Origin: Linepithema humile
Lineage: Eukaryota > Arthropoda > Insecta > Hymenoptera > Formicidae
Reading direction: 5' to 3'
Length of the DNA stretch: 64,000 bases
Assembly (NCBI RefSeq): GCF_040581485.1
Contig: NC_090132.1
Span: forward strand, 1,499,001 to 1,563,000
The notes beneath the pieces were generated by a model that saw only the letters and a list, made by a program, of their open reading frames with translations, was not told the origin of the DNA and did no database searches. The position numbers were made by a program, and so were the translations under genes. Below, piece after piece: positions 27,314 to 39,430 of the stretch; position 1 is the stretch's first letter, and every line of letters starts with the position of its first letter.

Positions 27314-27352
27314 TCGAAATAATAGATCAACGTGGTCGATCTATTATTTCGA
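27314..27352. repeat. Perfect 15-bp inverted repeat with 9-nt loop
   Basis: TCGAAATAATAGATC (27314-27328) is exactly complementary to GATCTATTATTTCGA (27338-27352), with loop AACGTGGTC. Confidence 0.9.
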
Positions 27353-30318
27353 TGTTGCGATGCAGACTTTGAACTTTGAAGAAATGTATGAAAACAAATG
27401 ATTTTTATTATGCTGCACATTGAAATAATCATTAATTTTTTTTCTCAAGATAACTTGTCTAATAAACTACTGAAATAAAAATCTCATCGATTACCGTTTC
27501 TTTCCGTTATTACCTTTCAACGAGAACCGTTTTAATGAGGAACGAGATAAACAATAATATTTCTGTGGAAATATAGTCTGCCAAGCAGAATTTAAGTCTG
27601 CAGGAAAGGCGAAATAGTCTGCTATATGAGAATTCATTTTTATTCTGCAGAAGCGTCTAAAATACGAGAAAAACACTACGATAAAACCTGCTATTTAACT
27701 TATTATTAAACCATAATGTAATAAAAATAATCGATATCACTTTGAGCCGCTATTTATTGTATTTTTAATTAAACAAACACTTATTATTTAAGTTGATATT
27801 CATTCCGACGTGTACCCAGAGAATTTCTCCACCAAAGTCATTACATTCATAATTTTTTTTGCATATTTGCCCAAGTTCTTCAATTAGAGTCGCAGGAAGA
27901 GAGAAAAAAAATCTATCGGCGATGAATTGACGCTTTCTGGGTTGACTTTAACCGCTAGACGATTCGTAAGAAGAAAAATCGATGATAAGGCAGCGCCTTT
28001 CGCCGCAATTCCAAGACGTCCGACGAAAGGACGCGCTGTTTACACGTGATTGGATAATGGATCAGAAATTATTCATGTCGCTTGGGAAAATTACTTATTA
28101 CGCGCGGCCTCGTTGTGTTGACGTATTAGTTATTGACGCGACTAACGTCATGCGCAGATGCACGACGGCGAATTCGACCACGGCGATGAATAAACGGAAT
28201 AATCGAGTCATATAATTATATTATTTCGGAATCATCCAAATCATCAACTGCGTTACTTGTAACTAACGTTGTTAAACTGTACACGCGTCATTGTTGTTGA
28301 TACAAAATTTTTAGCTATTTGAATGAGCACAAACTGCACGATAAATGAATAATTGACAGCACCAGTCAACAATCATGCGCTATTTATTAAAGCCTAATTA
28401 ATAATCGATAAAATCTGGCAATTCAATATGCGCGAATCCGGTCGGCAGCCTCGTAATTGCCGCGTAAACACAGAGGGTCTTATAAGCGAACTCCCTTGAA
28501 GCGATATAATGAAGGCGTAATGTCAAACATTCGCGAAACGGTTATTATACCTACACGGCGCGGCTCTAGACGTAATTGAATAAAAGGAGGCCTGCAGGTT
28601 ACGTCACGTTCGCGTCGAGCTCTCAGTGCGCTATACTCTCTATCTGAGCCTATTATAACCCTTTATCGAACGAGTTACCATGTGTTAACGATGTTTAATT
28701 AGTGTCACTACCAAATGGCGGTTTCCAAGATTCGGGCTACTACATAAACGATATTATATGTAATTACAATATAGAACGTGTTAATGTTAATGGAACTTTG
28801 CGAATTGAAGAAAACGTTGAAGAGAATATCGAAAAGAAATCCACGGATGCGAAAATGTCGGGAAGTTTATTTCCATTTTTTAGAACAACATTCCGTTTGC
28901 AAAATTAAAGATTATGACGTAATCAATCACGACTCAGCTATAAATATTACTAACTAATAACTCGCGAGCAATATATTATATTTCAGGAATCTGTACAGAT
29001 TCGCTGTGACAGCCTTTACATGAGTAGAGATGTAATTTCCTGTGGGAGGAAGATAGCGAGGATCTACAATACATCTTTTTAACCGCTAATGTCCTCGTTG
29101 AGCTTTAATCACTAGGGCCATTATTGTGACTGAGATTACATTATCTCTTGTGGGTTATCTGCTTGTGCTGCTGAACAATAACTATTGTATTATTTTTCAA
29201 TCCCGATCATCCAATCTATAATTGTATCTGTTACCTTCGACGAAGGATAATAATTCATTTTATCAAGTGTTATCAATTCATTCGCGAATTGATCAAATTC
29301 AACTTTCTCATCAAACGAAATGACATTGAAATAGTGCAGCACCTTCCTGCGTATCTTCCTTTCGCGTGAGAAAAGAAAATTGCTGATCCGCGATAAGCAT
29401 GGGAAGCAAACATAGTTACAACAGAATAATGATTACAATAGGATTTACGTCAAAGTTCAATTCCGCTTCGTTACTTTGCATTATTCAATATCATACCGTT
29501 CAATTCTGTTGTAGCAAACTATCGTCTGTTATTTTATTTTGCTGTTTTTGTGAAATGTAATTTGCAGCGGTATACTGCGAAGAACGCAACAACTAGAGAA
29601 GCGACACAGTCTTGCAAATTGAATCCAGGATAGAAACTGCTTTATTCTCACTATCAGTTTGACTCTCATTTTTTTTAATTTTTTTTTCGCCGTGCTCATT
29701 CATTAAAATCCAAGATTTCATTAAAATCTGAGGCTATCGGTTTTTTTTTTTACCTTTTTAAACCTTCTGAAGCGATGTTGATCTAATTACAGATTGTCCT
29801 CTGAAAAACATTTTAAAGCTAAAACTCTTATAAAATTCTGTAGCTTGTATACGAAACGTTGCTTACTTCAATTTCAAGTTTTTCTTTTAAGAGAGCGTAA
29901 AAAAAGCATTGAAAATTTGAAACGATTTAAAAGCGAGGGAAATGCGAATATTCTTATTCTATATCTACTTTCACATACTTATCTTATCCATATTTCTCCT
30001 ACTTATCTTATACATAAATATCACAATATTTTGATAAGAGGAGTCGTTATTCTTTGCATGGATCGTAAAGGGAAAGATTAAAGACTGCTGGGTCGGCAAA
30101 CGTCACCAATAAAATCGCACATAACACTGTTATGTCTGAGCATCATACATATACTTTCTGAATCGACAAATAATAAAATGTTTCTTCCGAGTATTTTAAG
30201 GTGTCGTTAAATCGGCTATGAAAACAAGATGCTTTTAACAAACTATTACGTTAACATATCTTTCAATCTTTTATTCTACTAATAGCAAAATGAACGAAAA
30301 ACGCTCATCAGGGAGAAC

Positions 30319-30400
30319 TTACTAATATCTAGTATTTACAATTAATAATCTTTATAGTCTATAATAAAGATTGTTAAACTAAATATTAGACATTAATAGA
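30319..30400. repeat. Long imperfect AT-rich hairpin
   Basis: The arms pair over roughly 36-38 nt. The inner 9 bp (AATCTTTAT, 30347-30355, with ATAAAGATT, 30364-30372) are perfect, and an outer block TCTARTATTTA is shared with one mismatch. The loop is 8 nt. The size is like a microRNA precursor or a small palindromic element remnant. Confidence 0.6.
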
Positions 30401-33400
30401 ATCTCCAACGTTTCTGTTTAAGAGCACTGCTGCGTTATTGAGTGCACAATAGTCTTGCCAAATGACTGTGCTGCGCAATTAATAATTTGTAGATGTAGCA
30501 CGGGCATGTATCAAAATAGCAGTGTTGAAAAATGAATGCGGCTATGTATTTCTCACTCTAAAATGGATGCAGACAGCAATACTGAACAGAGATCGATAAG
30601 AGTTTTAGGAAAATGTGTCTCAATTTGAGACTCATTACGAAAATGGAGATGCAAACTCTATTATTTTTATAACAATGGCAACTAACAATGTAGCAAGACG
30701 AACATTGTCCGATAAATGGCAATAAATAATTCATATTCTGGAGATCTTAAAAATATTTGATGTTTATAGAATGTTTTTCCGTGGCTTCAAAATTATTAAT
30801 AATTTTTGTAATTGAAAAATTGTAAAGAACTTTTTTTATTTCGTACTTTAAGAACTTTTATGCTTTAATATCCTGATTCGACTGGACACCCTGTATAATT
30901 ACGTTTTAACATGTTTGCTCTACATGTATCCATGAACATAGCGCTTTAAAACATCGTTAGTACTATTATATAATGATATCTCGCTAAAAGTATTCCGCAA
31001 ATAAGCTATTAGAATGCATCAAGGGAAAAATTTTTACGAGCGGGACGCATTATACTGCCGTTGGCGCGTGGCAGCGCTATAAATCTGAGAAAGTGATAAA
31101 AAAAGCTTCAATCCTCGCGGCCACCGTAAAATACGGTAGTAATCTTAATTCAGAGTCACGTAATAGTATTTTATTAATTCAAATAGAAGTATTATACGCC
31201 GCTGCGGGATTCGATATATCGTTTAGGCGTTGCGTCGCCGCGAACGCGTCGTTATCCAATATCGTATAAGTTATTATGGATGTGTGGCTTAATCTTTCCG
31301 GGATGCTCGCCGACGATTCTGCGGCACGACGATCCGCTTTTCGCTTGAAAAATTCGCAAACAAAACGACGTTAAGTACACCGGCAAATCCCCCGACTGTA
31401 TTTTGAGGCGGTAGTAACGATCGATCATCGTGATACCGTCAGACCGCATACGTGCGAAATTGTTTTCACGAGGAAATCAAAGGATGAATGCCATCGCGGC
31501 GACCCGCGAATTGCCCTTTTATCCATCGCTTTATCGTGAAAAGCATGATCAAAATCTTAAAAGCGTCGCTTGAATCTCGTTTCAACAACATTGTAGCGTG
31601 AACCCGAAGAACAATTGAATCTGCTTTGTATTTTTCGCGTCTTTTTGCTAGTCGCAGGCAAATTGATACGCGAACAAGTATTGGAATCGCTGGTTCGAAC
31701 GATGGGCGTAATCATCTCAGTGCGTTTTACACGATAGCGATTAACGCATTTTTATTGTAAACGGCATGCCGGACTAATTTAGTTTATCGGATTTCGAAAG
31801 CCTGAGTTTTGCAGAATGTGAATTAATGAAGTGCACCAACGTAAGTGCGCGATATACTGTATAATATATTCGCGAAGTTGATTACTAAAACAAAAAAATA
31901 AGACGATAAGAATGTTTATCTACAAGAACGGCATTTCATTGTTAATAATCGAGCACTCTTAATCTGTCGTTCATTAAAACTATTATAAAAATATCTGCTT
32001 ATTTCAATTAAAATCAATCGTTGTGTAAAGAAAGACAATACTTAAAGATAGAGATATAATATTGGATTATGAAGCACATTCCGCGCGAGTAATTGCGTAA
32101 AAAAAAGCTAGACTAGTAACAGCGACTTAAGCCGATTTCAACCGCATTGTTGCTTTTTTGTCGTTATACATTTCGTCGATCAACCGCGGCAGAGCCGTTT
32201 TGATCTTCTTTCCAATTTTGTCGTTCATCACCAGTAACAGTACTGCGCGCAAAAAAAAAAAAACACTCTCGTTATCGCGAACGCGTTCGTTGGATATCAG
32301 GCTGCGAGTAACGCGAATGAACACGAGTTGGGTTTTGCCAATTTTCGAAGAAACTTCCTTCGATAGTTCACGGAAGTTCCGTTTCGCATTTCCTCGATCC
32401 CTTCTCATTTCCACGTCTCGCTCCTGCCGTTTACTTTACATTGAAATGCAGAAAAAAAAAGCGATGCAACGACAAAGTGCGGGACGGATTCGAAAGTACG
32501 AAGGCATATTGCGTCGAAAGGCGACATTTATTTGATTGCATTAAATTCGATGCATGAAATTTCGCGCACGACTCGTGATCGCTTTCAGCCGGAGAAGGTC
32601 CGTGATAAATATCGCAATACACGTTCCAGAAACCCATTGGAAGTTGTAACGCAATACGTATCGGGTTTCAATATGCAACACGCAATTCAATAGCGTTTTA
32701 TATTAGCCGCGCTGTATTTCTAGAATAACGCAAGGCACACAAACTTCGGATCGAGATGCAAAAATGCCAAAGGGCTGAAAGGGCAATCTCCAAATTTCAG
32801 ACTGTCACATGCATCCTCGTTAGTTTAAAAATCGATCGCACTCGCAAATACACAACTGCGATAGAGAACGATGATGAAAAGCTTATCAGCACGCACGTTC
32901 CAAATATCATCGCGACACAGGATACATTTTAACATGTAAACTCGACGAGAGACACTTGTGTTGATTGGAATGTGAAAACAATAACGGATAGATTGAAAGT
33001 TAACAAAAAGCGCCCTCGTCAATGTGCAGCGATGCAACTTGCCACGGCTATGAAATTATAATTAAACTAAAATAATTATTTTAATTAACAGCGAAATTTA
33101 TATGTTAATACTTATATGTTTAATGTATATCAACAAATTTGCGATAAAATAACGAGGACGTGATTGGTTGAGAGATCTCAATTCGCGCGTCGTTCAGAAA
33201 ATTTTTCTAAAATATGCTCTGTCACGACGGGCGTGACAATTTTACCGCTACTCCGATAATATTGGATTGCCCTGTCATTCTAAGTATCATGAGAGATGCG
33301 ATGGCGGGGATGATCTTTAATTAGCGTACGTGACACGAGGGGATAATCGCGATAATTCGAAAGCCGTGGCAGAGACTGATAGCGGAATTTTACGTCGGAC

Positions 33401-33811
33401 CGGCGGGCGACGTTTGGATTCACGCAAATGAAATTATTCGCGCGTGACGACCCGGTTTGACATTGTTGCTCATTTCCGAAGTAGCTATTCCTCCATAGAC
33501 GCTTTCCATTCGTATTCCAATCAAACTGAGTGATGTTCCACGAGGTAAATCGCCGAAACGATAGATCGGCGTCGCAATTTGATTAAGGAGCGCCCCCGTT
33601 AATGCAAACCGACGAGTTAAATTTCGTGAAAATCACATGTCATAGATGGATCGATCGTGAGCTTTTTTTTACAACCGGTGTCCTTCGATTTAGCGTTAGG
33701 TAAAAGCCTGAGGGCTTCTAATCCCGAGCTACATTCTTGCTCATCGCTTTTAGTAGACTCCGCGAAACAACTCGCAATTTCTCAGTGCTTTATTCGAGAG
33801 TTATTTTCACG

Positions 33812-33826
33812 GAGAGAGAGAGAGAA

Positions 33827-33864
<38 letters not shown>
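33812..33864. repeat. (GA)n microsatellite
   Basis: Long GA array with AAA interruptions in its first half, then about 16 uninterrupted GA units. Confidence 0.95.
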
Positions 33865-33870
<6 letters not shown>

Positions 33871-36559
33871 AAGCGAAAAAGACAAATGACGGTTGAAAAG
33901 CACTTGAAAATCAAAGGTATTCAAGGATCGAAGATACAACGGTCACTGTAATACAGTATTTTATTGCGCGCTAACAAATGTCGCATACCATTGTGTCAAT
34001 TTATTTCAATACGAAAGTTACTCGGGACACAAGTTTTTAATCAGGTATTTATCACTTAACGTCTGCTTAGCGTGCCGTGCGCAAATTACAGATGCAGAAA
34101 GATTCGTGCGAATAAAATTGAATTCCTCGCGGTTAGAGATCCGACAGCCGCTTGATGGACGACCTCTTCTAACGGATTCCCCTAGATTATCTTGGTGACG
34201 TAATCGATCGCAAATACCAAATTGCAAATTCCCATTACCAACCGTCTATTCAAATCAACTATCTCGCGCTGCTTACTAATTGAAAACGAAATAAACCAAG
34301 TGGAAAGAAAAAAGGAATTTATTGCCGGGTGTGATACATTGCTAATAACAAGCGATATTAAGTAATTAGTACGAAATCTCTACTACGAATGCTCTATTCA
34401 AAATTCATGACTCATAATCAAGACTATAATTCCGCACGTAAAACGTTTGCCTTGCAAAAACTGACATGCTTACAAGCGATTTCATATTTCACATTAATGT
34501 GCAATATCTCGACAACAAAGCGCTTGCTGCGAAAAATACCTAACAAAAAAAATGTTCTGTTTAGTGGTCGTCCTAAGAAGCCCTAAGAGCTTGTCGGTGT
34601 TGTTCAGGATCATGTTGTATAGGATCTCTCAAAACTGCTGGACATTCTTTTCACAAATTCTTTGATTTAGATTGGATATTTTTTCGAAGATATTAACTTA
34701 TCATCTGCAATTAATTAAAAATTCTAAAAAGACTGAAAAATTTAAGTATCAAATATTGTAAAAATCACACTTTTTTCTTTAATTAATTTTAGATAGATTT
34801 GAATAGAATTTTGATCGAAAACTTTATTAAAGCTTAATAAATAATAATATTGTCTTATGACATTTTTCCTGATAAAAGAAATATATATATATTTTAGCAG
34901 TTTAGTTATAGAAACTGTGATTAAAGTCATCCAGTGATTCTGGAACACCCTGTACATCGTGCGATATCGTGCCGTACACCGGCGTTTAACGGCGAAGAGG
35001 TTTTGTGTGATACGCTGAGTAAAAATAGCTCAGGAAATGAGTTTCTAATCGGGACCTTATATCGTGCGCTTACTTTGCGTGCCGCCTTTACGATCGCCTA
35101 ATTTAAAAAACAGGTTGGAAAGTCGGAATTAAACAAGAAGATCGTCAGCAGTCGGCGCAACCTCCGTTGAATCGGATCGTCGAATCTTTCAGCACCTTAA
35201 TCTCCGTGACGTTAACGATTGTGATGAGTGTAACGAGCTGGATCGACAGAAAACCCGATTCGCCTCGATTTCAATTTACACCCTCCGTCCCTCCCCTTGC
35301 GCTGCTGCAACTCCGATTTTATTCGGCCCGCCTCTCCTCCCTCATTTTATACGCTTTATATGCGCCAGCAAGAACGCCTTTCGCCGACGATGGGGTATTT
35401 CCCTGGTTCGATATCGCGCTTATAATGCCCCGGCGGCTATTATGAATATTATTCTATTAACGTGGCCTATCTTGAAAGAGAAGCCGGAAACTAATTAAAA
35501 TCGCTCCAGCTCCGTACTCTACGGGCTAATGTGTAATGCACACGTTGCAGTATATGATGCTCTCGTGTTATCTTTGGCTTATATTGATTTATAACGAGTC
35601 TCCGTTTATGACGTGACACATAATGAAACTTTCGCCACTGAGAGAGATCTCGCAATATTAGAAAATACACGTGAAATAAACGCTTTCCGACGAGTCATTA
35701 GGAACGTAGATATCATCATTTTTTCCCCCCGGCTTTTTAAAGTGACGAATATGACTTAATGAATACTGGGCGAGAACTTTGGCACGCATTCAATGAACAC
35801 GGTTGCCAAGAACATTTATTTAATGAAAAAGTGAAACACACGGGCATACATTGGTTTTGCGGCATTAAAGTGATGGCAGACAACGTTGTTGATATGATAC
35901 GTACCGTGAAACCTTTTGTATACTGTGTATAATAGACGTATGTAATATATGTGTTCTCTTTTTAGATATTCCGTAATTTCTATCATAAATTATTCAATAA
36001 AACCGCGTGCCAGTTATAATTGTATAATTTAGAAGAGACGAAGTAAAAACAGGAGTCTTTATAACCGTGCTGTTTTTACCTGGTCAAAAAATAGAACGTA
36101 CTATATACATCTTTTTGGCGTTACCGTAAATATGCATCAAGAGATTCCGGAATAAATTCGACGATCGCGTAATGTAATAAGACCATCGATCCATCCGTGC
36201 TTATAAAGCCAGAGTTGACCTCGGTTCGAGTTCGGTGAAGCTTCGCACGCTTTTGCGGCATCACGATTTTTATTAACCGCGTTAAAGTTTATTAGATAAC
36301 CGTGTACCGGCCACGTGAGGAATAACGGAAATCAGTGAGCGCTTGAGGTAAGATCATATCTACAGTTTGACCATTATTCATGATAGCACATTTTATGAAT
36401 CATAAAATTCTAAGCGCTCACAACTTTTATGATAAAGATAGAAAAAAAGAATAAAACAAAAATAAAATATTAGAATATTGATCATTTTTAGAATGTTTAA
36501 ATTTAAAGTTATACGAGCAGGGGAATAAAATCAGTATATAAAAAAAAAAATTGCCATCA

Positions 36560-36592
36560 AATCACGATCGAATCACGATCGAATCACGACGT
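36560..36592. repeat. 11-bp tandem repeat, three copies
   Basis: AATCACGATCG twice, then AATCACGACGT. Confidence 0.9.
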
Positions 36593-37016
36593 CTCTAATT
36601 TATTTTACTGTGTGTAATAAAGTAATAAAAACATCTTGGCCAATCCTGAATCGAAAATTCTGTGTAAGATCAGCAGCATTATTGTCTAACAGATACTTCT
36701 CTCTTTCATAGCTGAAAAGTACCGCGCGATATCACGAGATACTCGTAGTTTATCACCCCATAAGCGCAGAAATTTCTACCGTTCCAAGAGGTTTATCTAA
36801 CGGTTTAGTGTCGTACAAGTATTTTCACATCGCGCATTTTTTACCGCTACTACCTTCAATCGCGTGAAAAACTCTCTTCTCGGATTATAAATCTATGTCT
36901 ATATATTAAGTTGCTTCTTTATTATTATCATTGTTACCATGATAATAGGTACTGTGCACAATTCGCGTAAATTAAAATAATTATGAAACATGTACGTATA
37001 TCACATACTAAACGTT

Positions 37017-37147
37017 TAAATTAATTTTGAAACGCGTTGTATTTAATTTTCCACTTGCGTACTTTATAATATTTAAATTTATTTAAATTAATTTTTAAAC
37101 ACAGCGCATTTAATTTTACACTTGCGCATTTTATAATATTTTTTTAT
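37017..37147. repeat. 67-bp tandem duplication, two diverged copies
   Basis: Copies begin at 37017 and 37084 with TAAATTAATTTT. They also share CACTTGCG and TTTATAATATTT at matching offsets. The copies differ at several positions, so the duplication is not recent. Confidence 0.8.
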
Positions 37148-38122
37148 CCGGATTATATTTTTCCATTTTTAGAAGCGCCAATTTTGCGTCGTCTGTTGTT
37201 CGCTCGTTTCGCAAAGCTCCGGGTAATTACTCGCAGAGTGATGTAACGTAATTAATTACTTGATGAATTACAATTTTAGTAGTGGATTTACGGGTACGGC
37301 ATAAGAAAAATTAGAGGTATAAAGTACAGGAATGCCCTACTTATGATAAATCCAAGATTTATAACTCCCGTTATTATCTTGTCTTTAGTTCAGTGGAAAG
37401 TTGAAATTACATCTCAGATCTGGCAAATCCTTTTTCCTTTCTACTAGAAACTGATGAGATACGGCACAACAGCTATTTATCCATCGAACATCACCGAGGA
37501 CCTGCCTATCATTTATTCAGAATTTGCAGAATAAGCAAAATTTTTGTCAATAAACGAATCTTCTCGATTTCTTTACAACATATAAACAAAACTTATACGC
37601 CAATTACTCAAATATCAAGTTAAGTAAAGTAAATTAAAATCAAAAATAGAATATCATGTAGAACAAACATCATGAATCTTAAATAGAGAATAATTATTCT
37701 AAACTATAAAAAAAACATCTTCCCCGCTGATATCTCTTAAAAACTGAGATAGCACCGGTGCGATTAGTTTTAATTAAAATGAAGAGAAACGGCACGGGAA
37801 CCGTGACAAAACAGCTTTTAATACACTTGCTAATGCATGCGCGCGCGATCTCCCACTTTAACTTGAAAGCCGTCGCAATCTCGCAAACTTCTTCACTCTT
37901 AACACGTTCCGCAATGAAAGTACGCGCCGCACTTTCGGTACAAGTCCGTAGTTAGCCGCTTTATTGCAATTTTGGGATACCAGGACTACACCGACCGACA
38001 ACATTCAAAGAAGCGCTTTCGCAATCTCCCCTCCGCATCCGAAGCTTAGCATTGCGGCTAGGTTCAGGTTGTTTTGCGAAGCTTCCCCCGCGCTTTCCCG
38101 CACACCCACACTGTGACCGGAC

Positions 38123-38144
38123 CGGATAAGAACACTCTTATCCG
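38123..38144. repeat. 9-bp perfect hairpin containing inverted GATA motifs
   Basis: CGGATAAGA and TCTTATCCG flank loop ACAC, in a GC-richer patch (about 37960-38290). The arms contain GATAAG in both orientations. Confidence 0.75.
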
Positions 38145-39408
38145 ACCGTTCTGCGTTTATGCGCGTCGTTCAAGAGCTCCTTAATGCGCGCTATCGTGCC
38201 GACTGGAGCACTTAATAGTCATTGCTTTGGTCTTCGCGGAAGAGCATTGGAGGCGCAGCTGCCGGCTTTTCCACGTTTCAAGATTTATGCACACTATCAA
38301 CACAAACTACCAACGTTTTTCTCTAATGAAAACGTAATGGGGATGTTTACGTCCATTATAAATATATAGTAATCTTGAAAAAAATATTTTATCGACCGTA
38401 AATAATAAGGCAATGCATCAGGCGATATTAATTACTATACAGTTTTTGTTATTTATGATATCGGCGTGATATTAAAATTTAATAAGAAATATTTCTCTGG
38501 GATATGTGGACAGTGGAAGAAAACAGGCGTGAATAAAAAGCGTAGTAAAATGAAATTTACTGGCAGATTTGTTTCAGATACGCACAAAGTACAATTTAGC
38601 AGTATTGCATAAAACTTTTTAGCACATAGCTCTGTTTTTGAAACAATCTGTTCAGTTTTGAAAAGAATAGCAACGAAAATAGAGGCAGGCAAAGAAGCAG
38701 AATATACGTGATGTTGTTGCAAATTTCACTGGCCTAATTCACAATTGTACAAACGCGGGCGTTATTCGCGGTCCGCGAGATATTGACGAAACGAAGGGAA
38801 TCAAATCGAGTTTAAATCGTCAGCCCTCTAGCGCCGCTCCTTGTGTCGAAAGGGATGAATGTAAAATCTCGATACGAAGCTCATAGCGCTTTCCAATACC
38901 GTAGAGTGATTTAAAAGAAACCAATATATCGAATTTGAATATCGCATTGTCCTCACAATTGATTAATAGGAAAATCCTATCTTACTGCGAGACGTGGTTG
39001 AAAATCTCAAGCGAAAGAATTTCAGCGTGACTGGAAAATATTTATATGCAACGCGAAACGCGACTATTAGATTTTCTTTTCGCAATTTTTTACACGAGAC
39101 GAAGGAAGATAAAGGAAGATATTGCTAAAAAATTCTCCTCGCATATTGAATCACGGGACATTGGAATATTCCGCGATGCGTGAATGAATAAGGTATGAGT
39201 AAGGAGGTTTCGCGCGCGTAGCTGAAATTTCGTATTTATTATTCTCTTGACGCACTTTGCATATCGGGGCGTTGCATAAAACGATGCCTCGGGACCTCAC
39301 GCGAGCTCCCTCATCTAGTCATCAATTTCTTGAGAAGGATGATGGATAGGGTATAGTTTTTCTCATATCGGCTAAAGCTTGCCGAGAATTATGGGCTGCG
39401 GCCCGGAG

Positions 39409-39430
39409 CACACACACACACACACACACG
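39409..39430. repeat. (CA)n microsatellite
   Basis: About 10 CA units followed by CGCACGCG. Confidence 0.92.

Larger units (their letters stand above)
23461..33810. other. Gene-free stretch with two notable hairpins
   Basis: No recognisable gene. A consensus-perfect donor (GAG|GTAAGT) at 23460/23461 opens the stretch. The longest frame (25454-25996, - strand) is arginine/serine-rich, unrecognised and overlapped by + strand frames, so it is treated as chance. Noted structures are a (GA)7 run at 25366-25379, a short ATTTTTTATAAAC tandem near 26700-26741, a 15-bp perfect hairpin at 27314-27352, and a long AT-rich hairpin at 30319-30400. Confidence 0.5.

Noticed and set aside
31685..31705. GGTTCGAAC as a tRNA B box
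   Set aside because: No matching A box or cloverleaf arms upstream.
32127..32535. Overlapping frames on both strands (95 and 125 codons)
   Set aside because: Both cross an A12 homopolymer and neither has protein-family features; overlapping antisense frames suggest chance.
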